In this document: piece after piece, positions 19,256 to 29,732 of the stretch
How the letters are laid out: each line of letters begins with the position of its first letter
Numbering within the stretch: position 1 is the first letter of the stretch
Assembly (NCBI GenBank): GCA_032718475.1
Contig: JAUCBJ010005452.1
Coordinates: 1-44,607, forward strand
Reading direction: 5' to 3'
Source: Nemertoderma westbladi
Taxonomy: Eukaryota; Xenacoelomorpha; Nemertodermatida; Nemertodermatidae
Length of the DNA: 44,607 nt
Position numbers and translations under genes: made by a program
The notes under the pieces: generated by a model
The model's database searches: none
What the model saw: the letters and a program-made list of their open reading frames with translations, nothing else
What the model was told of the DNA's origin: nothing

Positions 19256-20887
19256 TTAAAGATTTTCCAACTCTAGTTGGGTTGTCTCTTCAGACGCCCT
19301 CCGTTCTGCTTCTACCACTGCCTCTGCCGCTTTTCTTTCTGCTTCTGCCACTGCTACCTTTCTTTCAGCCTCTGCCTCTGCCGCTGCCGTTGCCGCTTTT
19401 CTTTCAGCTTCTGCCACCTTTCTTTCAGCTTCTGCCACTGCCGCTGCCGTTGCCGCTTTTCTTTCAGCTTCTGCCACCTTTCTTTCAGCTTCTGCCGCCT
19501 TTCTTTCAACTTCTGCCGCTGCCGCTTTTCTTTCAGCCTCTGCCACTGCCGCTGCCGTTGCCACTTTTCTTTCAGCTTCTGCCACCTTTCTTTCAGCTTC
19601 TGCCGCCTTTCTTTCAACTTCTGCCGCTGCCGCTTTTCTTTCAGCCTCTGCCGCTGCCACTGCAGCTGCCGCTTTTCTTTCAACTTCTGCCACTGCCGCT
19701 GCTGCTGTCTTTCGGTCTTCTATTCGTTTTTTCTTTAATTGTTCTTCCTGTTCCCTAGCGATGAGGATGCTTTCATCAAATTTAGCCTGCTCTGTGGCTA
19801 ACATTTCCGCATCTAATGAGTCTAACACAAATTTGGCTCCCTCACTAGTAGGATGAAGTCCAGCTAGCCATCTCCTTAGCTCTTTGTCACCTATAAATCG
19901 TTGATAGTCCGACAGATAGATGTCAATGGTGTCCTTCTTCTGAGGTTTCTCTGATGTAACTTCGCTTTCCACCTGAGAAAAGGTAGCGTCTGTTGATTCT
20001 CCGTGGGTCGAGCGTTCAGTTAGTTGAATTTTCCATTGGGTCGTTCCTTGGACTTTAAGACTCACCCGTTGGAACCAAGTCTTTACGGCAACTTGCAACG
20101 ACGTGTCTTGGCTTCTCTTCGAGGCTTCCTCAAAGGCCGATAGGATTAGTCTGATTCTTAGGATTCGTTCTCGAACTTGATAAAGCAGCTCTCCCTGCTC
20201 TTGAGGTCCTTGGGGTTGTTGAAACAGTTGTTCCTCTAATCGCTCCAAAGAGCTGAAGAATCCCTGTACATATCCTGCTGCCGACCTCTTCCACACAGCT
20301 GGATCTCTAGTGTCCTTTACCACTCCCATCCTGTATAAGTCCTCCCAGGCAGCTTCCGATAAGTTAAACGGGAGTCCGGGTCCGGGGAAGTTCCATTGCG
20401 TCTCGACAATAGACTTCAGTTCCTCCATTGTGTATCCCACATAACTGTACTTGGTCGATCGCTTACTTCTCGCCCAATCGATTTGATGTTCCTCCACCGC
20501 AATCAATACCCTAGTGAGTACGGCTTCAGGAAGTATGAGAAGTGGATCCAAATAAAATGCTTCTGCCATCTTTGCTCCGCGCTCGGGTGTCAACTCCACA
20601 GCATCTGAACTACCGGAGCTATCGGGCCGCTGAGAAATAAGTTCTCGGTTCGGGTGTTGCTGCTGTTTAACAGCTGCCTCTTGGTCCCGCTTGACTTGAG
20701 CCCGAGTGCCTATGATAGACCTATGGTGCTTTACTAGCCTAGGGTCTGATACTACTACTGGAGGGATGACCTTTCTTACAGTAGGATGGGACTTGAACTT
20801 CGGTCTCAGATGTTCCGCACTCCTATCTGAATCGCAGACTGTTGTTTCTAGGAGACTATCTGACAGAGTTTGCTTTGTGTCAGCCAT
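19256..20887 (-). pseudogene. gag: Element B gag N-terminal region with Ala/Glu/Arg/Lys coiled-coil repeats
   Basis: Starts with ATG at 20885-20887 and is open for 543 codons. Residues 1-400 are mixed helical sequence with no catalytic motif. About residues 400-540 are degenerate AEAERKAA/VERKAAEAERKV repeats, a continuous coiled coil, as in element A gag (EAE repeats); DNA-level blocks are themselves duplicated. The stop is TAA at 19256-19258, directly before codons that stay open in the same frame to 18872, so a CAA-to-TAA change inside a longer gag is likely. The opposite strand is also open over the repeat and encodes a Cys/Phe-rich artefact. No function is assigned beyond a probable assembly role in Gag. 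Confidence 0.7.
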
Positions 20888-22133
20888 GTTTGATTGTACA
20901 GTTGAATGCCTACTACTATAACGACAGTTAAAGCAAGTCTAGTAATTCAGTATCAACTGTAAGCCTAGTAATTAATTACCGATAATCTGTATAATAACAT
21001 AACTCTGTATAAAACAGAGTTATGACTTATACTAAACACAATGAGATGGCTACTGATTTTCGTAAATAGCGCATTCTTTAGGAGATGCTTTATTATCTGT
21101 CACACTACTGCACACGACTTCACACTGTTTCACACTGATCTGCCGACCGTCACTGAATTTAACCATATATAAGGAGGATAGCAACTGACACATGTAGGGA
21201 TTATGAAATAGCATTTAATGCACACTAAAACCACTGTAATGTAAGTCGCAATTGCTACCGGTAACCGGTCCCTCTAACCTTTAGTAATCAAGAAGATTGG
21301 GTGTTTTATGATTATTTATCGGTATTCTGAAAATATAACAACATATCCATCAACATATAACAATTAATAACAGACAGTAAACAGAAGTAAAATAATGCGG
21401 TGATAGTCAGCCAGTATCGGTAATACCGGTACCACAGGTGCCAAGTGACCAGTTGTTATGGTTAGTTGCACAGTTGCACAGTGCAGTAGGGCCAGGATAA
21501 TAGATTTACGTTCCTATAATCAAAGCCGTCTAATGTTGGCCAAAGTCTGAAACTTCTAACACAGAAGTACAGAAGAATTTCCAAGCAGTTGTTCTCGCTC
21601 AGAAAGGTAAATAAAGACCGTAATGCCTTGCACGGTTTTCCGTAGGCCTCTGTGCAAGATAAAATGAAAATCGCTCTGATTGGCCGAGCCTGAACAAAGA
21701 GAGGTTCCACATCGACAGTAAATCAGCTGACAGATTTCGTCATCTGAACTACAATCTATTTAGAGTATTAGCGCATTGCGGCATAAAATGGCTTGTTATG
21801 TCCGCTAAAATACCCACACAGTACATTGCGGAGAAAATGGCTTGTTATGTCCGCTAAAACACCTTCACGGTACATTGCGGAGAAAATGGCTTGTTATGTC
21901 CACTAAAACACCTACACAGTATATTGCGGAGAAAAATGACCTGTTATATCCACAAAAGCTTTTACATACACTACTCTCCCTATCACTCACCTCTGGCCGG
22001 GCTGCTATGCAATCCTTCCTTACAGTAGTGGTAGGGGATCCTAATACTATTAATTCCACTGGCTCATCCTCACTAGTTACTGTCTCATACTCCTGTTCAC
22101 TTACGTCAGCGTCGCTCGCTGCGTCGTCATAGT
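20218..22133. repeat. Tandem duplication, copy 1 (1916 bp)
   Basis: Starts at GTTGAAACAG inside element B gag and ends ...GTCGTCATAGT. The same sequence begins again at 22135 after one extra base. It contains the first 670 bp of B gag, the upstream region, a truncated copy of the exon at 24759-25001, and the empty site (ATAA, 21169-21172) of the transposon present in copy 2. By eye it differs from copy 2 at three positions only. Confidence 0.95.
21772..21957. repeat. Four 49-bp tandem repeats (copy 1)
   Basis: The unit begins CATTGCGGAGAAAATGGCTT and goes on through GTTATGTCC(G/A)CTAAAA; the first and last copies are diverged. It lies just inside the intron side of the splice donor at 21985-21990. 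Confidence 0.8.
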
Positions 22134-22804
22134 AGTTGAAACAGTTGTTCCTCTAATCGCTCCAAAGAGCTGAAGAATCCCTGTACATATCCTGCTGCCG
22201 ACCTCTTCCACACAGCTGGATCTCTAGTGTCCTTTACCACTCCCATCCTGTATAAGTCCTCCCAGGCAGCTTCCGATAAGTTAAACGGGAGTCCGGGTCC
22301 GGGGAAGTTCCATTGCGTCTCGACAATAGACTTCAGTTCCTCCATTGTGTATCCCGCATAACTGTACTTGGTCGATCGCTTACTTCTCGCCCAATCGATT
22401 TGATGTTCCTCCACCGCAATCAATACCCTAGTGAGTACGGCTTCAGGAAGTATGAGAAGTGGATCCAAATAAAATGCTTCTGCCATCTTTGCTCCGCGCT
22501 CGGGTGTCAACTCCATAGCATCTGAACTACCGGAGCTATCGGGCCGCTGAGAAATAAGTTCTCGGTTCGGGTGTTGCTGCTGTTTAACAGCTGCCTCTTG
22601 GTCCCGCTTGACTTGAGCCCGAGTGCCTATGATAGACCTATGGTGCTTTACTAGCCTAGGGTCTGATACTACTACTGGAGGGATGACCTTTCTTACAGTA
22701 GGATGGGACTTGAACTTCGGTCTCAGATGTTCCGCACTCCTATCTGAATCGCAGACTGTTGTTTCTAGGAGACTATCTGACAGAGTTTGCTTTGTGTCAG
22801 CCAT
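22127..22804 (-). pseudogene. Duplicated 5' fragment of element B gag
   Basis: ATG at 22802-22804. The first 223 codons match the gag at 20887 with two amino-acid differences (Val/Met and Val/Ala). The frame then crosses the duplication joint at 22134 and stops after two more codons. It lacks the coiled-coil repeats and all downstream domains. Confidence 0.85.
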
Positions 22805-23085
22805 GTTTGATTGTACAGTTGAATGCCTACTACTATAACGACAGTTAAAGCAAGTCTAGTAATTCAGTATCAACTGTAAGCCTAGTAATTAATTACCGAT
22901 AATCTGTATAATAACATAACTCTGTATAAAACAGAGTTATGACTTATACTAAACACAATGAGATGGCTACTGATTTTCGTAAATAGCGCATTCTTTAGGA
23001 GATGCTTTATTATCTGTCACACTACTGCACACGACTTCACACTGTTTCACACTGATCTGCCGACCGTCACTGAATTTAACCATAT

Positions 23086-23089
23086 ATAA
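23086..23089. repeat. ATAA target-site duplication, left side of MITE 2
   Basis: Abuts CCCTATTCC. It is present once in the empty site at 21169-21172. Confidence 0.88.
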
Positions 23090-23105
23090 CCCTATTCCAC
23101 CTGGG

Positions 23106-23126
23106 GTTGGGCAGAATCTGCCCAAC
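23106..23126. repeat. Subterminal palindrome, left end of MITE 2
   Basis: GTTGGGCA, five-base centre GAATC, TGCCCAAC. Confidence 0.85.
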
Positions 23127-23873
23127 ACTTTTTATTTTTAGAAATTCATGATGATGATTTTTATGTATTATTATGAAATTCATTGACTTTTCCTAGAATT
23201 TAATTGGCTTTCTGATGGTTACAAAATATTTTTTTCATCATTTATACTTTTTGTGCTATGGTGTGTTTTTCATATCATAGGTACATTTTTTTATTATAAT
23301 ATATTTATTAGCCTAACTGGTAGAAAAGATAATCCATGGTTGGATAGTTCCCCTGTCAACAAGCTAGAATACAACCAATTACAGTCCAGGACATTCACTT
23401 GGCTGGGTTGTAAAGTTAAATTCAAACACGAGATTGTCTACTGCTTGGATTAGTACACATCAATCACATTATTTTTTAATAACAAAATACTAAACAGACA
23501 GATAAGCAAGCAATAAGTCTACTAGGATAAAACAACAATCACCATTGAAACCAGTATATTCCTAATGTAATACAGCAGACATAAACAGAGGTGAATAAAT
23601 TTATTCAATAACAGCACCCCTGCAAGCAAAATTTTCACTTGGGATGTCTGGCAGAGTTAGGCAGACAGTGGTGTTGGGAGGAGTATGTATAGTATTATCT
23701 CATCTTTTTACTATAATGGGTTATCTTCATGATAATTAATTTATATGGATATATTATTTTAAATTATGAATATATAAAACTCAGAACAGATGCATTATAT
23801 ATTTTTCTATACACCTGCGAAAATTTGGAAAGTTTTGATAAAATTATCATTACTTTTTAGTGTATAATAAACT

Positions 23874-23894
23874 GTTGGGCATATTATGCCCAAC
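23874..23894. repeat. Subterminal palindrome, right end of MITE 2
   Basis: GTTGGGCA, centre TATTA, TGCCCAAC. It has the same arms as at 23106-23126 with a different centre. Confidence 0.85.
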
Positions 23895-23936
23895 CCCAGG
23901 TGGAATCTCGGACAAAAGAGCCCAGGTGGAATAGGG

Positions 23937-23940
23937 ATAA
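23937..23940. repeat. ATAA target-site duplication, right side of MITE 2
   Basis: Follows GGAATAGGG and is the partner of 23086-23089. Confidence 0.88.
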
Positions 23941-24539
23941 GGAGGATAGCAACTGACACATGTAGGGATTATGAAATAGCATTTAATGCACACTAAAACC
24001 ACTGTAATGTAAGTCGCAATTGCTACCGGTAACCGGTCCCTCTAACCTTTAGTAATCAAGAAGATTGGGTGTTTTATGATTATTTATCGGTATTCTGAAA
24101 ATATAACAACATATCCATCAACATATAACAATTAATAACAGACAGTAAACAGAAGTAAAATAATGCGGTGATAGTCAGCCAGTATCGGTAATACCGGTAC
24201 CACAGGTGCCAAGTGACCAGTTGTTATGGTTAGTTGCACAGTTGCACAGTGCAGTAGGGCCAGGATAATAGATTTACGTTCCTATAATCAAAGCCGTCTA
24301 ATGTTGGCCAAAGTCTGAAACTTCTAACACAGAAGTACAGAAGAATTTCCAAGCAGTTGTTCTCGCTCAGAAAGGTAAATAAAGACCGTAATGCCTTGCA
24401 CGGTTTTCCGTAGGCCTCTGTGCAAGATAAAATGAAAATCGCTCTGATTGGCCGAGCCTGAACAAAGAGAGGTTCCACATCGACAGTAAATCAGCTGACA
24501 GATTTCGTCATCTGAACTACAATCTATTTAGAGTATTAG

Positions 24540-24725
24540 CGCATTGCGGCATAAAATGGCTTGTTATGTCCGCTAAAATACCCACACAGTACATTGCGGA
24601 GAAAATGGCTTGTTATGTCCGCTAAAACACCTTCACGGTACATTGCGGAGAAAATGGCTTGTTATGTCCACTAAAACACCTACACAGTATATTGCGGAGA
24701 AAAATGACCTGTTATATCCACAAAA
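24540..24725. repeat. Four 49-bp tandem repeats (copy 2)
   Basis: The duplicated counterpart of 21772-21957, at the expected offset, with no difference noticed. Confidence 0.8.
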
Positions 24726-24752
24726 GCTTTTACATACACTACTCTCCCTATC

Positions 24753-24758
24753 ACTCAC
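24753..24758 (-). other. Candidate 5' splice site GTGAGT
   Basis: On the minus strand the sequence is CCAGAG followed by GTGAGT, matching the metazoan donor consensus closely. The duplicate is at 21985-21990. Confidence 0.5.
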
Positions 24759-25001
24759 CTCTGGCCGGGCTGCTATGCAATCCTTCCTTACAGTAGTGGT
24801 AGGGGATCCTAATACTATTAATTCCACTGGCTCATCCTCACTAGTTACTGTCTCATACTCCTGTTCACTTACGTCAGTGTCGCTCGCTGCGTCGTCATAG
24901 TCAGCATTGTCGTCGACAATTATATTAATGCTATCGTCAGTTGGCGGTCCAGCCGCCGTCTCATAGCTGTCCTCTAGTGCCTCTTTCGCTGAGACACTCA
25001 T
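24759..25001 (-). CDS. Possible first coding exon, acidic N-terminus
   Basis: ATG at 24999-25001, then 81 codons ending exactly at CCAGAG before GTGAGT, a textbook 5' splice site, in phase 0. The peptide is strongly acidic (for example DDNADYDDAASDTD) with no recognised domain. Translation beyond the donor loses the acidic character and ends in the 49-bp repeats. Before the tandem duplication this exon lay about 1.1 kb upstream of the B gag ATG on the same strand, so it may be a spliced leader exon of that gag or the first exon of an unrelated gene. I could not identify the acceptor. Copy 1 holds the exon's 3' part (21991-22133) without a start. Confidence 0.4.
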
Positions 25002-28000
25002 AGTCTAAATAATATTTTGCCTTCCGGCTAGAATCTCGCAAAAATTCGAGATATATATATATAATTTAATCGAAAATACGGTTAAATTATTTGTCAAATA
25101 ATTAGTTGGTCTCAAAATGTCAAATAAATTTGCAATATAATATTGGGAATTTAATAGGATATAGTTATAGTAAATACCGGTATAATATTTAAACAAAATA
25201 TTAATTCCATAGCTATTATATAGCATTTAAATACCGGTATGACACAAAATAATTTCTGAATCTAATTCAAAATATTCAAAAAATGAACTTGCCACCCAAA
25301 TATTTCTAATTTTATATATAGCTCTAATCAACGTAATTTTAATTTCAAATATTATGTGTATCCACTAGCGCGTGGCTACACCTTCGGGTTGCGACACTCT
25401 CTCTCTCTCTCTCTAACTTGAGCGATTCAAAAAACCATGGCCGGCTAAACCGAACTATCCTAACAATAAATTGAGTTCAGCTTCGCAGTTAAACAACCGG
25501 TAATTTTTTACTGCTTCCACAAATACAATAATGGTGCCAACAGAACAACTAACCTTGTTTGGTGTGGGATTCCACGTCCGCGTCCAAAGTCTCAGGCTCT
25601 TCGCTGATTACAAACCGAACCTGCAGGCCCACACAAACCCCAAACTCAGAAGCTCCGTCTCGCCATGTATCTCCAGATGGTATAAAACAACTAAGCGGTT
25701 ATCTAACATACTGGTACAAAACTCTAGAATTTATTATAAAAATAATTTTGACCGAAACTGAATTCTCACAAACCTAGCTAAAATTTTTCAAAAAACTTAC
25801 TAATTATAGCTTGCCCTAACGGCCTAATGAACTGCTGTATTTGCGATTAGTAAACGCACTACCGTACATCCCACCGTACGCAGTACAGTAAATAAAAAAG
25901 TACACCAACCTAACAGCCTAAGAATACTGTATGTGGTACAGCAAAACAAATATATTTTCTACCATATGCAGGACAGCAAGTCAGCCTAGTGCACTACTGT
26001 ACCACTGTATTGCGACTAGTGAATACAGTAATCTAACCTAACAGCCTAATAATACACTCTTTACTGTTGCAAGCAACAGCAAATAATCTCATGCTTTACA
26101 GTTAAACTAGCCACCCCTTGACTAACTGTTAAAGACATACAGAAACGTGCTTTACTGTTAAACAGGGGCGATCAGGAGCGCGCTATTACTACTGCAGAAC
26201 TGCTAAATACAAAACTGCTACTTACCGTTGGATGGCGCTAACCTGCCGTCTGCTAATATATTTTACTAATTTTCTACGGCTCCTGCAAATCGCTTGTTCC
26301 TTTCTCTACCGATCACTCCATAGAGAGCTAACTGTTCGAATCTATGAGCCACGCGGGAATAACCAAAACAATACACCCGAATCGGCTCCCTAAGCTACCG
26401 GTACTTAAAACGAGTGTTAGAGGCTTGACACTCAGTGTGTATTCTTATGGCCCAATCTTACTGCTAAAATGCGCAAATAACCACGTCCTTTCTAATCGCA
26501 AATACTGGGGTTCCCTAACGGAAAATGTGAATGTGAGAATATTTAAAATAATCAAAGTGGAGCAGAATGTCTTATTGGGGACTGACGCTATGGGTCTAAA
26601 CTTGCCTTCGGCTGGCTTTAGGCCAGCAATTTACTACTGTGTTCTGTATACTGTGATCTAGCTTATCGACCGCTATTTTCAAATAACCGCCCAGCGTGAA
26701 TAGTTTACAGTACTCCAAATTATTACCTTAACTACTCTCCGCTATGCTGCAATACAAACTCTTAATTTTACTAATTAATTACAGTGTACTAATTACTAAG
26801 TATTCCAGAATGCGCAATTCTAATTTATTACACAACGGGTTACACTAGTAACAGCCTAAATACCGTATTATTTTTGACCTAATCAGTAATTATTTATCGT
26901 AAACTAAGAATAGAAATCAATCAAGGGAAAAGGGCGCCTATCCAAGCATTCATAATTTAATCAGGCACACTTTAGCAACACACCAATCAATGTAACAATC
27001 AATAGTTAATACTTACCAATTTATAGTTCTTAATGTACAATTTACAATCTTCAGTTCACAATTCACAGTTCGCAACTCGCAACCTACAGTTCGCAGTGTA
27101 AAGCATGAAGGCCTCTCCCGGGTACATGTAGGCTTCCTAACTAACCCGATTCCTGCCCCCCTAATACTACAAAATAGAGACAAAATCTGGATCATCAGCC
27201 CCCTAATTACTGTACCAGCGAGCAGTCTTCTCTCTACACTGCTAGCCTTCCGCCCGCAACGGTGACCCCCCACCAGCGTTGCTCGCCCTTTGAATCCTCC
27301 GCACTCCCTTCGTCGCTAAACCCCCAGTGCGCCCGCCGCACCTAGCGGTACCTTAGCCCTCCATCTAATGAGTAGCTACCGTAACGGCGCATACAATCAT
27401 ACAGTCTGACAGTCTAATGAAATCGCGTGGGATTATCGCATCTTAATCACATAGAACCATTAATTAAAGGGTAGAAATCATAGTTCCGATTGTAATTAGC
27501 AGTAATCATTGAGATTAAAATGAGAAACACAGCAAGAAATAAGCAGAAATTACAAATTTGCGAATTATTGCAAGAAAACAATTATAGAATTTACAAAGTA
27601 AATTACAACAGCAACTGAGATTGAGGGACACTGAGATTACATTGCACATACTGGAAAAACGGCCAATTCATAGGTGATTCATGAAGGATGATGCAATAAT
27701 TCTCTGATTGGTTCCCCAATCCGCGCTACCATTAGACCAACCTGGAAGCAGCTATTATTATTAGCCGGATTGTGAACCTATTCCTCCTTGGAATCACAAA
27801 TCGTCACCATATGGTAATTTTGGCGTTGCTTAATTTAGCGGTACTAATAATACGGTACATGAAATCTAATTTAGCGCTAATATAAAAGAAAATAAAACAA
27901 ATATGTAGTTAGTCCTATTGAAGCTAATAACAGCAAGCTTATATCAAGGGTTTCATAGGAAACTTGCTACCGTGGAACTATTTACTTATATTTTACTACA

Positions 28001-28345
28001 AAATTACATAGGTAGGACTACATACTGTATAAAATGGATAAATTCAAAAATATGGGCGTTTTACTTTCCTTATCTAAATATGGTTGCGCGTCTTTCTGGC
28101 TTATCTAAATAATTATACTGTATGATGGCTAATATAGGTACACAGCGCCATATATCGTAACAACAACCGATCCGGTATTTCTCCTGGAGGGTTCTCATTC
28201 TCATATCTTTCAGTTTCGAGAGTAAACCGCTTGTGGTCGCAACTCCTACAAGCATCTTTACAGATTTTCTAGAAAATCTCAACTGTAAGCGGATTCAATT
28301 CCCTGCACTACCCACCGAAAATTGGATTAGTGGCATTTTACCAAT
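25002..28345. other. AT-rich DNA without recognised genes
   Basis: Open frames here are short, begin without context and match no family I know. Notable bits are a CT microsatellite at about 25388-25413, several CCGGTA/TACCGGT and TACTGTA-rich stretches between 25.8 and 26.1 kb, and an imperfect 10-base periodicity (CAGTTCACAA/CAGTTCGCAA) around 27040-27100. It may be intergenic or intronic sequence upstream of the possible exon at 24759-25001. Confidence 0.4.
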
Positions 28346-28348
28346 TAT

Positions 28349-28393
28349 AGTTGGCGAGGTGACATTACCAATAATAATGTCACCTCACAACCA
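28349..28393. repeat. Inverted repeat (hairpin), 19-bp stem
   Basis: The arms TAGTTGG and GAGGTGACATTA pair with TAATGTCACCTC and CCAACTA around a seven-base loop CCAATAA, with a small bulge (C opposite ACAA). The surrounding DNA repeats GAGGTGACA once more near 28505. It could be a cruciform or a remnant of a small inverted-repeat element. Confidence 0.6.
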
Positions 28394-28690
28394 ACTAAGG
28401 CGATAGACGCCGCAAGCCACAGGGAGAGTTGAGAGGTCAAACCATCTCAGAGGGACAAACAGGCTAGCAAGGCTAGCACGTGGGGATAGTCGCAACAGGG
28501 AGTGGTGAGGTGACAATTAATCAGGTTAAGCCAATAATTGGTGGGGAAACACATTGGAGGTGATTAGAGCGCATCTATTGGACAGGCTTCTCAGTAGAGT
28601 AGAACTGATTTAATATGTGTTAATAATAATATAACTGTTGCACTTATTGATTCTAATTCAGTTGGTTTCCATACAGTTGTGAGACCGGGA

Positions 28691-28925
28691 CAGTTTTTAA
28701 CTGTCGTCACTACTGTGCTATTATATTCTGACTGTGTTATTATTACGTTCTGTGATTATAATGACTGACAGTAAAAACTTCGGCCTATTATATATCCAGA
28801 CTACAAGTTTAGCAGCCTACGGACGCGGCGTCACGTATAACACACACCGGTCGGGATTCATGCCAACTTCGTTGGCCAACTGCGGGACTGCCAACTTCGT
28901 TGGATCCTGTCACAGTTAAAAACTG
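28691..28925. repeat. Possible small inverted-repeat element, 235 bp
   Basis: CAGTTTTTAACTGT at 28691-28704 is perfectly inverted as ACAGTTAAAAACTG at 28912-28925. Each arm is itself nearly palindromic. The right part also has two direct copies of TGCCAACTTCGTTGG (28861-28875 and 28889-28903). No clear target duplication is seen, so it may be chance or a MITE. Confidence 0.35.
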
Positions 28926-29219
28926 ACCAACAACTCAACAGAAAGAAATAAACTGTGACCACAGCTACCAACAGGAGCGAACACAAGGTCCAGGCCCCAA
29001 GGTCCAGAGGGAGAGACGATCCCGCCGCGAACCCCGAGCGTTAGAGACGACACGATTCGGAAAGCAGCAACGAGGCAGTACTGGCCCGCCACACCGGATT
29101 CGACAACAAGGGACGCTCCGGATGTTGAGGAGGAGGGCGGCCGAGTACGAGGAGGAGAGGAGAGCGAGTCGAAGCGTGATCAGAGCGGCGAACAAGGTAC
29201 CGAAGTAGCTGGCTGACCA
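28926..29219. other. Upstream sequence of element E gag, no feature recognised
   Basis: A purine-rich stretch leading into the plus-strand Gag frame. It contains GGAGGAGGGCGGCC-like words and frame remnants that may belong to the gag N-terminus, but no start could be defined. Confidence 0.3.
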
Positions 29220-29401
29220 ATGGCCGAGGGTGGCGAATGGCCCACCAGAACGGCAACAGTGGGGCCGATGGTAAGGCGCCGGATGAGGAGGGAAGGCCAA
29301 GTACAGGAGGAAGACGTCGGGATGAGCAATCGCCTACGACGAGGGTACAACACCACCAGGAGGTTGTTGAAGGAAGCTAGAGAGGGAAGAAAGGTAGACC
29401 A

Positions 29402-29732
29402 GCCCAAGTTGTACCAGAGGCTAGGTGAGTGCAACAAAAATGTTCGCTACCTAGTCCGATTTGGGCAGGGGGAACTAGCAAGTGAGAGGGTGAGGGGGGT
29501 CGCCACAGAACTGTTCGAATTGTGGCGATCCGAGGTGGTGGAGGCTAGCGTGGTGTATGTAGGGCTTTATCTAGTAGATGCGATGGGAGTCCGTCGCAAC
29601 TGAAAAGTCCACTACATCCTCTGCGAAAGCAAGAAGAGTGTTAGAAATAGATCTGGTATGTCAGCTAGATATTGTTGCGCTGGATCAAAAGGAACTAGAG
29701 AGACATCTGGATGAGTGGACCGCGTTACTAGA
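29402..29732 (+). repeat. Internal Gag duplication, copy 1
   Basis: Starts CCCAAGTTGTACCAGAGGCT and matches 30071-30535 apart from about 15 substitutions and loss of about 130 bp after GTAGATGCGA (29582). Confidence 0.8.

Larger units (their letters stand above)
13455..20887 (-). mobile_element. BEL/Pao LTR retrotransposon B, frameshifted and 3'-truncated
   Basis: The minus-strand order is gag, protease, reverse transcriptase, RNase H, integrase core. Frames change at about 18880, 17050, 15190 and 14230, and in-frame TAA codons lie at 19256 and 16392. The integrase zinc-binding domain and the DUF5641 end are missing: the first by an internal deletion near 14.2 kb, the second by the joint at about 13455. 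The first 670 bp of gag is repeated in the tandem duplication upstream. No LTR was recognised on either side. Confidence 0.85.
23090..23936. mobile_element. CCCTATT-ended non-autonomous element (MITE 2), with empty site in the window
   Basis: An 847-bp insertion with inverted ends CCCTATTCCACCTGGG / CCCAGGTGGAATAGGG, flanked by ATAA on both sides (23086-23089, 23937-23940). The undisturbed target ATATATAAGGAGG is preserved at 21167-21179 in copy 1 of the tandem duplication. It encodes nothing convincing. ATAA resembles the TTAA target of piggyBac, and the CCCTATT start equals that of MITE 1. A second, internal copy of the CCCAGGTGGAAT end lies at about 23895-23907. Confidence 0.9.
22135..24901. 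repeat. Tandem duplication, copy 2 (1916 bp plus transposon)
   Basis: The length is 2767 bp. Removing the 847-bp insertion and one 4-bp target duplication leaves 1916 bp, exactly the length of copy 1, so no other indel separates them. The differences I see are A/G near 20441 versus 22358, C/T near 20599 versus 22516, and C/T near 22110 versus 24878; all are transitions. Confidence 0.95.

Noticed and set aside
19277-19758. Long plus-strand open frames, Cys/Phe-rich and Leu/Pro-rich, opposite the gag coiled coil
   Set aside because: They are the reverse reading of the repeated Ala-Glu-Arg-Lys codons; the low-complexity repeat keeps all frames open.
21462-21710. 82-codon minus-strand frame present in both duplicate copies
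   Set aside because: Being identical in both copies only reflects the recent duplication and does not show selection; no domain.
26344-26661. 105-codon plus-strand frame
   Set aside because: No recognised motif, no support on either side, and composition like the surrounding AT-rich DNA.
28070-28282. 70-codon minus-strand frame (LSKLKDMRMRTLQEKYRIG)
   Set aside because: Short and isolated; not matched to any family I know.
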